NCBI GenBank assembly: GCA_015680685.1
Contig: MNCI01009539.1
Location: forward strand, 45,293 to 109,292
Reading direction: 5' to 3'
Source of the DNA: Gnetum montanum
Taxonomy: Eukaryota; Streptophyta; Gnetopsida; Gnetales; Gnetaceae
Length of the DNA: 64,000 nt
The translations under genes and the position numbers were made by a program. The notes under the pieces are model-generated. The model was not told the origin of the DNA and made no database searches. It worked only from the letters and a program-made list of their open reading frames with translations. Below are positions 22,451 to 33,190 of the stretch, in pieces. Position 1 is the first letter of the stretch. Each line of letters begins with the position of its first letter.

Positions 22451-24061
22451 CCAGTGTCAATATCACCTCAATAGGTGAACAACCACATTCTATTTTTTGG
22501 ATCTCCTTCTTCCAACTTAGTCATGGAGGAGATGGCCATCCATGTTGACCATTATCATGGCTTCTCAGTTTTTCTACCTTTTTATTTTTTGAATTTTTCT
22601 AATTTTACACCATCTTTAGTACCTTTAAAATTTCTTGATTATTTTACACTTTCTTATATATTTTACTTTATTTTTCTTTTTTTTGTTTAAGTATGATAGT
22701 TTCTCATTTTTGCTAATAAATTAGCTTTATTGTCATTGGACACAATGTTGCTGTTGCTATTTACTAATGATGGTTTGTGCTTAATGTGTGATTGTCAATG
22801 TTTGATTCCTATTTTTGAATTTTGATGTCTGATGACTTTGATATGGTTTATTTTTCATGGAATAGGTAGTGAGTCTACATCATCTACCCATCAAATGAAC
22901 TCTATGGTTTTCCTTATTCTGGGAATTTGAGGTTCCTTTTCATTAAAGAAACTTTTAATCAGTCGATGACCTTGGTAATTTCAGAATTAGGAAGGATTCA
23001 AAGGTTTGTAAAGGGTGTGACTTCAAGGGGACTTAATACTCTTTGTCTTGTTTTTCTTTCTTTAATTCTTGAGTATTTTTCATGGACTTCTTACCATTCC
23101 ACACCAACCAATAATAGGAAGATGAATAAGTCATTGCATGGTGTGCTTCCCATTCACAAAAAAACACAAAATAATGGGAATTCAAAGCACACCCTTTTGA
23201 CACAAATAAGTCCTCTCATGGTGTGGTTTCCATTTCAAAGAGAAAACACACAAAATAATGAAAATTCAAAGCATACCCCTTGGACAAAAAAATGGGTTGC
23301 AAGCATTGGTTATGGGACTTAAATAGCATGCACCTATGCTTGAAGGTCCTCTATAACTAAGGCCCTTTCTCTAACTTACTGCTTCTCTTTTCTTCTCTTT
23401 GTTGAATGGTGGTGGTTTTGTGGATGTAATCTTATGTCTCATGTGGGTTGATTGGTCTTAGAGTGGTGATGTAAAGTCATTGAAAGTGTATGGTTTTGGT
23501 CTAGACTAAAGATGGAACTTCTAAAGTCATTTTAACCACAAGTTCCACAAGGAACTTCTTATGACCTCAATTTGAAACTCCATTTCACCTTCTCTATCAT
23601 CCATCCATGCTACTGTAACTCACCTCACTACTGAGTTCTATGTCTTAGTTGGATGTGTTAGGAATCTTGAGTGAATTATTTTGGGTTGGTCCTTAACTTG
23701 TCATAATCATTAAATCGACTATCGAGCCCACAAACTTCTTAGTTGAGGTTATGCAAGGGTAAAAAGGGCATGAGCCTACTATGGGGAGGACCCACTGGCA
23801 TAGCTTTTGGCTTAATTAGTCATGGTTCCTTACCTTTGACATTACTACAATCCTATATTTCGCATTTTCCATTGTGTAAACCACTTAGTACTCCTTAATC
23901 TTTCATTTCATTCATCCACTAAATCAATTTATCTTCATTTATTTGAATTTTCTCAAATTTATGAGCTGAAAAAACCTCTACTCACATTTTCATACTATTC
24001 TTGGTCTTATGAGCTTCCATTTGATCCCAATTTCATCCAAAAATTCCTTGTATTTTAAAAG
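22451..24061 (+). other. 3' untranslated region of element C
   Basis: It is colinear with the inverted sequence 39360-41450 in element D: the 'GGTGTGGTTTCCATTTC'/'AAAGCATACCCC' block (23214-23285), 'ATAACTAAGGCCCTTTC' (23352) and 'GGCATGAGCCTACTATGGGG' (about 23768). Frames here are short and not conserved between copies, so the segment is non-coding. Confidence 0.65.
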
Positions 24062-24150
24062 TTTGAGCAAGTCAATGGTGGTCATTAAGTACATTGACGA
24101 GGCCTCATAAACTAGGCCTCATTGATGTAGTACTTAGATATTTTATATAC
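24062..24150 (+). repeat. LTR-start fragment, probable 3' end of element C
   Basis: Resembles the first part of the LTR at 15341 (CATTAAGT..., ATTGACGAGGCCTCAT, GCCTCATTGATGTAGT). It lies where the 3' LTR is expected from comparison with element D. Similarity stops near 24150, and the rest of an LTR cannot be followed. Confidence 0.4.
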
Positions 24151-24623
24151 CACTGGACACTTTGGAATGTTTTGCAAATTTCTCATAACACACTGAGAAT
24201 TTTTACAATTTTTTAGAGCCCAAAACCTTCTAGAGCTCATAACTTCCCAATGGTTTGTCCAAATCACTTCATTTTTTGATCTTGTGCTTACCAGAGGTAA
24301 GATCTTTATCGTTGGGACCACAAACCTTAAGGTTCCCATTGAAAATTTGATGAAATGTTTTGGAAATTTTCCTAACTCCTCCAAAGGGTTAATAACCTTA
24401 ACCATAGATAAACATCAACTTTTTTCCAAGTTAACCCTTCCAAAAACCTTTGAGATGAATTATTCATGATAACACATAAAATAAATACTAATTGGATTAA
24501 TTAAATCAGCCATAATCACAACTTAGCCAAGTGTAACTATCCTCAAGAGTTAGGTTATCCCAATTTTTTTAAGGTTACACAATGATTGCTAATCCATGGT
24601 CTTATTGTGATTACAGATGACAC

Positions 24624-27450
24624 CTAAACAAAAATGTTTGTAGGAAGGAGAACCCTCACAACCATGGGAGAAATGACCTAGAGCTAGAAGGGGCTAGCAA
24701 GAACAAGGCTAAGAACTACTAGAGGTGATCCATGTAATAGGACCTCTTTAGGAGGAGCTTGAAGTGGAATCTATCTGACAGATTCCAAAGGAAAAAGTAC
24801 CCATTGAACAATCAGAAAGAGGAGAAGTGCTTGGACCCATTCCAAGGCTTGAGGTCACATTAACTCAAGCCTACCTAGACATCATTTGGTCCCAAGACAT
24901 TCAAATATTAGTTCTTCAAGAGATCAACTTTAGGTCATTTTTGGAGACATTCAAAGCTCCAAAGGATGTCAAGACATAACTGTAGACCTCTCTTATGTGG
25001 ATAGTCATCATGTCCAGTGGGGAATGTTACATGGAAGAGACCTATCTCTTTTGAAGTAGTTGAAGGCCAAAGTCTATTGTCAAGATCAAGGATATTCAAG
25101 TATTCTACTTGGTAGAATCCATTGCATAGGCACTAGGGTTACCTATCATAGGAACATAGTTGGCTGAATTATCTACAAAAGGTAATCTTGAGGCTAAGAG
25201 GGAGTGGACCCAGCAATGTTATGGGATGGATTGTAAGGAATATGGTGTGCTCACACTGATAGATTGAATTTATTTGAAGATTTTAGCCTATCACCTTAAT
25301 CCACTGCTAAGGCCAAGTAAGGTGACTACTTTCTCCACCTAAGCATGCATCGCTCTAAGTGAGAAGTTCCTTATTAGCCTTCCACAATTGCTATACTTGG
25401 GGATTGAAAAAAATTTCAAAGAAAATGAACATGGAAGAAAGACCCTACCCTTTCCATGCCTCATTAGAAAATTTTACAAAAGGATAGGCATTGTTTGCTA
25501 CTCTAATGACACTCTTAGACATGCTCGTATGGGCAGAAATCATGAATGATATAACGCCAATGACAACCCAATAATAGGAGTTGCTACCACCACCCACTTA
25601 GGAAAAAACATTAGAGGCCAACGCAACCATTGAACATTTACAAAAAAATTGAGAACAAATATTGAGAAAACAAGAGTAGTAAGTAGGAATGAGTGGGATG
25701 GTTCCATCTATGTATCAGTTAGTGATGAGTTACCTTAATAAGGTTTCCTGAATAGTTACCTAGATGGAGAGAGGTGGTTCCATTTTCTGTACCCAAAGAA
25801 TGCATTTGCCTTTGAGGTCAAATACCAATGGTCAAGAGGTGAATATGTCATTAGCAACACATCATCTATTCCCAGAAATCTCTAGAAATGCCACCAATTT
25901 CTTGGTGAGGTTGGAGGAAGGTGAAGAGGTAACTATCTTAGTGATGCAACACCAAGGGTAGGAGACAATGGTAGAAGTGGTAGTTGACCATGTAGCTGAA
26001 GCACTGAATACACTTGCGGTGTTTGTATTAGATGTATTTGCACTCCAAGATGTGTAGACATTCACAGGCATGGTCAACAAGAAGTTAGATGTAGCTCAAC
26101 ATGAAAAATTGTTAGAATGACTAGTAGGAATCAAGCAACTAACTCTGGACATCTTTGATCTTCTGGAGAACATCACCACAACCTAGTCAGAGCTACTATA
26201 TGCAAAGGGTAGATCTATTATTTTAGAGGGGCAACTAGAAATGGCCCAAGAGCAAAATCAACACTTGGTAGCATAGGTTGCTGAACTTCATGCCCAACTT
26301 GTAGAACAAATAATCCTTAGCCTAGCAATGATGAGAGATGAAGCTATTAAAAAACATCAAGAATGATTTTAGAAGGCTAACGAGGAGGTAGTGATGGTCA
26401 TCTTTAAATAGTCCATAGCAGAAGCTAAAACATACTTAATCAAACAAGGACTTGAATCAGATGTGCCAAGATAATGAATTATTGACAGCACAAAATCATC
26501 ACCTACGAAATGTTGATTTGTAGAAAGATCAAATGTAAGAATTCATTCATCAATAGCACGAGTAGCTTACTAGGGTAAAAATTGAACTAAGGAAATTGGC
26601 CATAGAGAACTAAAATTTGAAAATGGAAGAGGTACACACCTTGCATCAAAATTCTACCATTGAGATCGTCATATAGAAGAATGAAGCTCTTAAATTTGAG
26701 AAAGTGCAAAATCACTACAAGGACCAAGTTGGTTTGCAAAAGGAAGTGAATGAAAAACAAATCTAGATGAAAAGGTGAAAATGAATGAAGCCCTCTAGAA
26801 ACTCCACCAAGGAAGAGAGATGTGACAGCCCATCCTTAATGGGATCGATGCCTACAACAAAGAAAAGGTCTACTTGAAGGAGTGGCAAATTGAGGAAATG
26901 ATAGAGTACATGGATTTGGACAATCTCTATTATGCAAGCTTGGCAATGTTAATTGCTAGGAGGCCATGGTCAGAGTTAGAAAAACAAATAGCTAGCTTGT
27001 ATATATTATATGAGGCTGAGTTCAAACACCACAAGGGCCCAAATCAAAAGCTTGAGATTACTAATGCTAAACTCAAAGTTCTCAAAGGATGATTCAGAGA
27101 TCAATAATCCATCATTGAGAACCTAGATAGATGGATGAATGACTACTAAGAGTTAAAGAACATAGTGAAAGTGTTTGATATTGAACATAGACAATTTGAT
27201 CCCTAGTTTGTCAATGCCAAGGAGTTGTTTCTAGCAATCCCATGTCCTTGGGATGTACCCATTCCAACCCACATTGGGAAAGCTATGTGGATGATGCATT
27301 ATCCTAGGAGTAAGGAGGAGAAAATGAAAGCACTGATGAATGCTTTCCATCTCCTACCTAAAGTTGTAGTGGAAATAGGACAACCACAACCACCTCAACG
27401 ATTACCAATGTGTAAAGCTATTGAAGGTCCCTCGGAGTTTTAGAAACCAC
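24624..27450 (+). pseudogene. Unassigned degraded ORF, acidic and coiled-coil
   Basis: From ATG 24624 the frames, joined across many stops, give a long protein-like reading. There is an acidic/basic start, a globular part with 'TLTQAYLDIIWSQDIQIL' (about 24850-24910), 'YLGIEKNFKENEHGRKTLPF' (25395-25455), a hinge, then heptad-rich text from about 26080 to 27090 ('ILEGQLEMAQEQNQHLVA', 'MKEWQIEEMIEYMDLDN'), and a Pro-rich end near 27390. No protease, RT or integrase motif is present. It is followed by a polypurine tract and an LTR start at 27709. It may be the gag-like ORF of a non-autonomous element, or an extra ORF carried 3' of pol. The family was not recognised. Confidence 0.4.
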
Positions 27451-27689
27451 CACCACTTAGGACCATTTTATCTTCTCCAACAAGGTTCACATCAAGGAAT
27501 GTGTTGTCCAATTTTTGAAGAGTTCAATCATAGTGTTCAATTTTCTATCCTGAACACATTCATTTTTAATAATGTGTTGATCTGTAAACTCCATTTTTTG
27601 TCAAGTCAGTCAGTTTTTTTTGTATGAAGAATAGTTAATCATTAACCCCATACCTTTCCAATTTTGTAATAGAATTCAAGGACAAGTTT

Positions 27690-27775
27690 TTATTCAATTG
27701 TGGGGATATGATGAGTTTTGTTAAGTTGGTTGCATTGATGAGGCCTTGTTGACACATCTTATTGTCTTAGGAAGA
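27690..27775 (+). repeat. Polypurine tract plus LTR start (truncated 3' LTR)
   Basis: 'TTGTGGGGATA' (27698-27708) precedes TGATGAGTTTTGTTAAGTTGG at 27709, which matches the first ~60 bp of the LTR at 15341. Homology ends near 27775, so the LTR is truncated or its U3 is of a different subfamily. It closes the element that contains the coiled-coil ORF. Confidence 0.55.
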
Positions 27776-28384
27776 GCAAACAGAGTAGACTACAAATTAG
27801 CTATTAGACTAGGATTGTTAGGTTAAAGTTAGTTTTTTGGCTTGTTTAAAGCTTTTACAACCCCAAAGAAGTTAACAATGTTTATGACATTACCTAATTG
27901 AGTATGTTGTAGGGATGTTGATTAGGATTTTTAGGAGTCTTCCTAAAGCCTCTTATAAGCTAAGGGTTAAGTAGGTTAAACATGCTTTGGTATTTACTAA
28001 TTTTTAAATTCATGTTTATCCCCTAAGTATGTTAATATGAGATAAAATCAACATGCCATCCTAAACAAGTGGTTTAGACAAAATGGATAATTAAAAAAAT
28101 GGAGATAGGAAGAAATAGTTAATTTTAGGCTCGTATTCAAGCACCATGGGCATGTGAGCATGGAGAGGTGCCAAATCATGTATGCACATTTCGATGGTAA
28201 TAGTTGTGTGGATCCCAAGAGTGGAGTGGGTAGCGGTATTCATAAAGCTACTAGATTGATTCAAAAGAAGTTCACAAGGATAAAATTCATTACAAAGACT
28301 TCTAGTGTTAATGTCATGAGCAAGCTACTCTTGAGAGGAATCATCAATGTTAACATGATGATGAGGAGAGATTTTTAGCATTTT
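27776..28384. other. AT-rich spacer, nothing firmly identified
   Basis: No repeat partner in the window. On the minus strand the last part leads into the C-terminal tail of the kinase pseudogene; the boundary is uncertain. Confidence 0.4.
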
Positions 28385-28775
28385 CTTAGAAGAAGACAAC
28401 GTTGGGTGAAACATCTACATGAACGTCAGTGACCACCATGGATAGTGGCATAGGCAATAGCATGTCAGGAGGCTCTTTACTTGATTGGAGCACGTGCAAC
28501 ATGTCCCTCATGGTGGGTTTGGTGGCTTCATATTATTGAATGGACCATAACACCATGCACGCCAACCTCCTTACTTGTGCTTCCTCCAACTCCATGCCAC
28601 CAATCATGGGTCCAAAACTACCATTACATTTTTGGATGTGATCTCTATCATTGCCCTTGTAGTGAAGAAGCTACTTGGTGCCACATCTCTGACATTGCCC
28701 AGTCATGATCTCTAGCAAAGTCATGCCAAATCTGTAAACATTAGCCTTGGAAGTGATTGTTGGCCATGGTTATCA
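28385..28775 (-). pseudogene. Receptor-like kinase pseudogene, C-lobe (SD2-5-like)
   Basis: The minus strand reads 'TITSKANVYRFGMTLLEI' (about 28705-28760), equivalent to the kinase subdomain IX segment 'TSKADVYSFGMxLLEI'. Damaged text then resembles 'VAxWCIQ...RPSMGxVV' (28500-28580), followed by a C-terminal tail 'PPDMLLPMPLSMVV' and 'VSPNVVFF' (about 28395-28470), as in G-type lectin S-receptor-like kinases related to SD2-5. Frameshifts and stops show it is dead. The N-terminal part of the same kinase is at 32750-33190, on the other side of a copia insertion. Confidence 0.7.
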
Positions 28776-29151
28776 TGATAAAACAGCTATGAAGCAGTAG
28801 GTCACAACAATGAATTAGCAGTTTATTATTCATGAACTACACTTTCTATTGTTTATATTGTTTGATTTCTTTAGAATTTTCCTTAAAGATGAGATAAGAC
28901 TTATAAATGTGTTGTGAATATCTATCTCAGTTAATTTTAGATGTTTCCAATTTTTTGTAACCTTAGATGTGGCTATGTAAGTCTGTCCGAGGATCGGTCA
29001 TAAAAAAAAAGTTAAAAGTTGAATGTCTGTGATTTTCAAGAAATACAATAAAGGTTGATACTATTGTTTTGGTTTTCTACATTTGCATAAGAATATTGAC
29101 TTGTTTTACTCTATCATAAGAGACCTTCCTCATCTCAATTCAGATCCTTCA
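28776..29151 (+). repeat. 5' LTR of the copia element
   Basis: The start at TGATAAAAC is chosen because it lies at the kinase junction; the end at ...GATCCTTCA is the last base matching the 3' copy. It aligns with 32445-32745 over ~300 bp (shared 'GATGTTTCCAATTTTTTGTA', 'GAATGTCTGTGATTTT', 'ACTCTATCATAAG'). AATAAAG at about 29047 may serve as poly(A) signal. Confidence 0.7.
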
Positions 29152-29171
29152 TATATCACCTTTTCATAACA

Positions 29172-29185
29172 TGGGTATTGGAGCC
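29172..29185 (+). other. Primer-binding site of the copia element
   Basis: TGGGTATTGGAGCC is close to TGGTATCAGAGC, complementary to the 3' end of initiator tRNA-Met, the usual primer of plant copia elements. Confidence 0.6.
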
Positions 29186-29254
29186 AAGTTCATAGTCTGT
29201 GGAATTTTTGCAAATCACATACAAAGTTTACCAAATCACTAGAAAATACAAAAT

Positions 29255-30059
29255 AGAGAAGTTAAATGAAAGCAACTTCACATTGTGGAAAATGAAGATA
29301 CAAAAAATTTTGTGTAAAGATAATTGTCTGGCAGCTATTGGAGAAAGGCTGTAGGAGGTCATGGATGACGATAAGTGGAATGAAATGGATGGTAATGCTA
29401 TTGCCAATTTACACTTGGCACAAGAAGATGGGGTTCTTTCAAGTATTATAGAAAAGAAGATGGTGAAGGAAATATGGGATACTTTGATGAAGTTGTATGA
29501 GGCTAAATCACTCCTCAACAAAATCTTCTTGAAGAGAAGACTTGACAATCTTTGTATGCCAAAAACCTCATCGGTAATTGACCATATCAACACCCTACAT
29601 ACTTTATTTACTCAAATCATATCATTGAATTATAAAGTAGATGCAGGTGAATGTCCAGAAATTCTACTTCAAAGTCTACCTAATTCATATGATCAACTCA
29701 TCATTAACTTGACCAACAATGTCCTTATGGATGATCTTGTCTTCGATAAGGTTGAAGCTGTAGTTCTTGAAGAAGAAATTCATTGCAAGAACATGGAAGA
29801 TAGATTGGAAAACAAGGTAGAGGCCTTAAAAATGATGAGAGGAAGATCCATGGAACATGATCCTAATTGGAACCAAATTCATGGTAGATCAAAGTCAAGA
29901 AGAAAAAAGAAAAACATTACTTGCTACAACTATGGAAAGAGAGGACATCTGAAGAAGGAGTGTTGGAAGAAGAGGAGTAATGAAAATAATCCTCAAGAGA
30001 ATATGGCAAGTACCTCATATGATGGTGATGTTCTATATAGTGAGGAAACTATTGTTTAA
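29255..30059 (+). pseudogene. gag of the copia element
   Basis: It begins near 29255 ('KLNESNFTLWKMKIQKIL'), has one stop near 29353, then is open from 29361 to the stop at 30059. It contains the copia-type capsid region (UBN2-like: 'WDTLMKLYEAKSLLNKIFL', 'LHTLFTQIISL', 'ILLQSLPNSYDQLIINL'), then a basic stretch and a zinc knuckle 'CYNYGKRGHLKKEC' (29922-29965). The second Cys of CX2CX4HX4C has become Tyr, so the knuckle would not bind zinc normally. Confidence 0.8.
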
Positions 30060-30440
30060 GTCAGACAGAAGCTCACTGATGCTTAGATCATGGATTCAGG
30101 AGCAACATGACACATGACCTCTTGGAGAGAATGGTTTCAGCACTACAAACGAATCTTAAAAGGACCTATGTACATGGGAAATGATCATGCTTTGAAACTT
30201 TTTGGTAGTGGTACTATGAAAATAAAGATGTATGATGGCACTATTTGCACCACACAAGAGGTATGACATCTGAAGGGCCTAAAGAAAAATCTACTATCTT
30301 TAGGACAACTAGATGATGTTGGGTGCAAAACTCATATAGAGAATGGGATCTTGTAAATTACCAAAGGTGTGCTTATGGTAATGAAGGAAAAAAAGGCTAC
30401 TAGAAATTTGTACATGCTTTTGGAGGACACACATTAAGTG
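30060..30440 (+). pseudogene. Protease region of the copia element
   Basis: 'IMDSGAT' (30086-30106) followed by a stop in place of Trp and 'HMTS' is the aspartic protease active site; the catalytic Asp is kept. Downstream text ('LKGLKKNLLSLGQLDDVGC', about 30273-30330) is the usual protease-to-integrase segment. Confidence 0.75.
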
Positions 30441-30479
30441 GGAGAGTCTTCTATTGCATCAACTAGTTTGGAAGAAGAA

Positions 30480-31340
30480 TCAACGATGTTGTGGCATTGA
30501 AAGCTTGGTCATATGTCAAAATAAGGTTTGAAGTTTCTTTCTTAATGGTGACTACTTCCTGGGTTCAATTCAATATGTTTACCATTTTGTGAGCATTGTG
30601 TTACTAGTAAGCAGCATAGATTAAAATTCAACATGAACAGCTAAGAGTAAAGGCATCTTGAACTTGATGTGCTCTAATGTTTGGTATGCACTAGTTACTT
30701 CCCTAGCAGGAGCAAGATATTTTTTATCTTTCATTAATGATTACTCTAGGAGATGTTGGGTGTATCCAATCAAAAGGAAGGTAGATGTCTTTTTAGACTT
30801 CAAATTTTTTAAAGAACATGTAGAACTTGAGTTTGAACAAAGGACCAAGTGCCTAAGGATGGATAATGAAGAAGAATATACACGTGATGAATTTGATGCA
30901 TTTTGTCAACAAGAAGACATCAAGAGGTAGTTCACAATGGCTTACACTCCTCAACAGAATGGAGTGGTAAAATGGAAGAATAGAACCTTGTTGAAAAAAA
31001 CAACATTATTGTTGAGGGCTACAAATCTAACCAGGTCATTTTGGGTAGAATTAGTCAATACTGTGTGCTATTTAATCAATCGGTCTCCATCAACTGTGAT
31101 TGATCTAAAAACACCAATGGAAATGTAGATTGGTAAGCTAGCTATTTAATCTCATCTCCATACATTTGGAAGTTTTATGTATGTGATGTACAACAACAAA
31201 GAAAGATCAAAGTTGGATCCAAAGTCTAGAAAATGTATCTCCTTAGGGTATGCTAATGGAGTTAAGGGGTATTACCTATGGGATCCCACTACCCACAAGG
31301 TTTTCATCAGTAGAGATGTGATATTTGCAGAAGAAGGCAA
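30480..31340 (+). pseudogene. Integrase of the copia element
   Basis: A damaged 'HxKLGHMSK' zinc-finger start (about 30500) precedes the core. The first Asp is in 'FINDYSRRCWVYP' (30730-30770) and the second in 'CLRMDNEEEYT' (30850-30883). The third position reads 'GVVKWKNRTLL' (30961-30993), where the expected catalytic Glu is Lys. 'AYTPQQNG' and the C-terminal 'KGYYLWDPTTHKVFISRDVI' (31267-31326) are well kept. A stop lies at 30928-30930. Confidence 0.8.
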
Positions 31341-31927
31341 AGAGAACTTGGTTTGTAGGTTAAACAAATCTTTGTATGGTCTCAAATAGGTGCCAAAGGT
31401 GTTGGTATAAGAGATTTGACTCATATATCATGAGCGTTGGGTACAATAGAATTAGTGCAAACCCTTGTACATATTTCAAGAGGTTTGATGAAGATTTCAT
31501 TGTGTTGTTATTGTATGTAGATGACATGTTGGTTGTAGGCCCTAACAAAGAGAAAATCCAAGAATTGAAGGCACAGTTGGCTAGGGAATTTGATATGAAA
31601 GACCTGGGACCAACAAACAAGATTCTAGGGATGCAAATTCATCAAGACAAAAATAATAAGAAGATTTGACTTTCTTAGAAAAACTACTTGGGTAAGATCT
31701 TACAATGCTTCAACATGCAAGACTATAAGCCAATTTCTATCCCACTTCCTATTAATTTCAAATTATCCTTTGAGATGTGTCTTAGCAAAGAAGTAGAGAG
31801 GAATGAGATGTCTCAAGTACCATATGCATCAGGAGTGGAAAGACTAATTTTTTCTATGATTTGTACAGGAGTAGACAATGCACAAGCAGTGGGAGCGGTC
31901 AATTGGTACATGGCAAATCCTAGATGA
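31341..31927 (+). pseudogene. Reverse transcriptase fragment of the copia element
   Basis: The frame jumps from the integrase tail ('FAEEGKENL') directly to 'VCRLNKSLYGLK' (31354-31389), normally the middle of RT, so the first part of RT is deleted. The polymerase box YVDDM is intact at 31514-31528, followed by 'FDMKDLGPTNKILGMQI' (31590-31640). The conserved 'PYASGVERLIF' segment is at 31819-31850. Confidence 0.8.
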
Positions 31928-32366
31928 GAGCATTGGAGTATTGTTAAGAGAATCTTGAGATACATTAAGGGTACCTCAAATGTTGTATTATGTTATGGTA
32001 GATCAGAATTTACTCTTAAATATTATGTGGATTTAAATTTTGTAGGTGATCTAGATCAAAGGAAATATACTATAGGCTATGTGTTTACACTTTTAGGAGG
32101 AGCTATAAGCTAGGTATGAAGATTGCAAATAGTAGTAGCATTATCTACAACATAAGTAGAATACATGGTAGCTACACAAACTTGCAAGGAAGAAATTTGG
32201 ATTCAAAGGTTATTGGAGGAGCTTGGACACAAAAAAGAGAAGATTCCTCTATTTTGTTATAGTTAGATTGCCTTGCATATTGCAAGGAATCTAGCCTTTA
32301 ATTCAAGGATAAAACACATAGGAGTACAATTTCACTTTGTTTGTAATGTAGTAGAAGATGGAAGTG
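31928..32366 (+). pseudogene. RNase H region of the copia element, ends at assembly gap
   Basis: Text such as 'GTSNVVLCYG', 'GDLDQRKYTIGYVFTLLGGA' (about 32044-32105) and 'ARNLAFNSRIKHIGVQFHFV' (32281-32340) matches copia RNase H, with catalytic positions partly altered. The reading ends in the N run. Confidence 0.7.
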
Positions 32367-32444
32367 NNNNNNNNNNNNNNNNNNNNNNNNNNNNNNNNNN
32401 NNNNNNNNNNNNNNNNNNNNNNNNNNNNNNNNNNNNNNNNNNNN
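32367..32444. other. Assembly gap (78 N)
   Basis: Unknown bases. By comparison with the 5' LTR, the gap should contain the end of RNase H, the polypurine tract and roughly the first 70 bp of the 3' LTR. Confidence 0.95.
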
Positions 32445-32745
32445 TTTCTATTGTTCAATAGTTTTAGAATTTTCCCTAAAGATGAGATAATACTTATAAA
32501 CATGTTGTGAAGATCTATCTTAGCTAATTTTAAATGTTTCCAATTTTTTGTAACCCTAGATGTGGTTATTTAGGTTTGTCTTGGGATTGGTCATAAACAA
32601 AAGAGTTGAGAGTTGAATGTCTGTGATTTTTGAGAAATACAATAAAGCTTGCTGTTATTGTTTTGGTTTTATACATCTGCATAAAAAGATTTAGTTTTTT
32701 TACTCTATCATAAGGGACCTCCCTCATCTCAATTTAGATCCCTCA
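32445..32745 (+). repeat. 3' LTR of the copia element (5' part in gap)
   Basis: Aligns with 28849-29151 to the end ...GATCCCTCA. The host kinase sequence begins a few bases later. Confidence 0.75.
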
Positions 32746-32749
32746 ATTT

Positions 32750-33190
32750 AGAGCCATTCACCTGATAACCACGCGTGCTACGTATAGTCATCAGTGTTTG
32801 GTTGAAGTGTTGACCTAGCAACTTGGCCAATATAAAATTTGCCACCTTGGAGTTGAGTTGTTCATGTAGAAGAATGTCCTCAAGCTTGATGTCATAGTGG
32901 ATGATGTGCTACCGACATTGTTCCTATATGAGAATCACATCTTCCAGTCAAGTCCTGATCTAGCGTTGAATAATCACAATGTGAGGGAACTATTGTGCAT
33001 GAACTTGTAGATGAGTAGATGGTGCTAGTGCTCATTGTAGAAGTTGAGTAAGCACACCACATTGACTTGTTACACCTTCCCAACAATGGCTACCTCTGTG
33101 CCAAACTTCTTCTCACCTTGCATGCCACCCTCCAATTTCTTGACTACAACCTCCTATAGTTATTAGTCAAATGCTTCAATCAACTCATAT
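32750..33190 (-). pseudogene. Receptor-like kinase pseudogene, N-lobe to activation segment
   Basis: The minus strand, with frame changes, reads 'VVVKKLEGGMQGEKKFGTEV' (33095-33156, subdomain II Lys present), 'HLLIYKFMHNSSLTL' (about 33000-33045) and 'FNARSGLDWK' (32941-32971). The catalytic loop is 'HYDIKLEDILL' (32867-32899), with Asp retained and Cys/Arg replaced by Tyr. The DFG motif has become 'NFI' in 'VANFILAKLL', and 'TRGYQ' is at 32762-32776. These are hallmarks of plant S-domain (SD2-5-like) receptor kinases. The P-loop is lost. It continues at 28775 beyond the copia insertion. Confidence 0.8.

Larger units (their letters stand above)
15341..24150 (+). mobile_element. Athila-like Ty3/gypsy retrotransposon C
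   Basis: Order: 5' LTR (15341-16273), tRNA-Asp-type PBS, gag, protease, RT, RNase H, integrase, a long 3' untranslated region homologous to that of element D, and about 90 bp resembling the LTR start near 24062. Every coding segment carries multiple stops and frameshifts, so it is inactive. Integrase lying after RNase H and the tRNA-Asp PBS place it in the Ty3/gypsy Athila group. No env-like frame with signal peptide and membrane anchor was found in the 3' region. Confidence 0.8.
28776..32745 (+). mobile_element. Ty1/copia retrotransposon inside the kinase pseudogene
   Basis: LTR-related ends (about 28776-29151 and 32445-32745) enclose a tRNA-iMet-type PBS, gag, protease, integrase, RT and RNase H in copia order (integrase before RT). 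About 300 codons between the integrase C-terminus and the RT are missing. The start of the 3' LTR falls in a run of Ns. No clear target duplication can be seen (TATCA on the left, ATTTA on the right). Coding regions contain stops, but far fewer than in the gypsy elements, so this is a younger insertion. Confidence 0.8.

Noticed and set aside
22451-27700. env-like gene 3' of pol in element C
   Set aside because: Some Athila elements carry an env-like ORF here, but no signal peptide, membrane anchor or cysteine pattern was seen, and element D has only untranslated sequence in the corresponding place. The coiled-coil ORF starting at 24624 lies beyond the expected 3' LTR.
28771-32750. Target duplication for the copia element
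   Set aside because: TATCA and ATTTA do not match convincingly, and the left LTR boundary cannot be fixed because the corresponding end of the 3' LTR is in the N gap.
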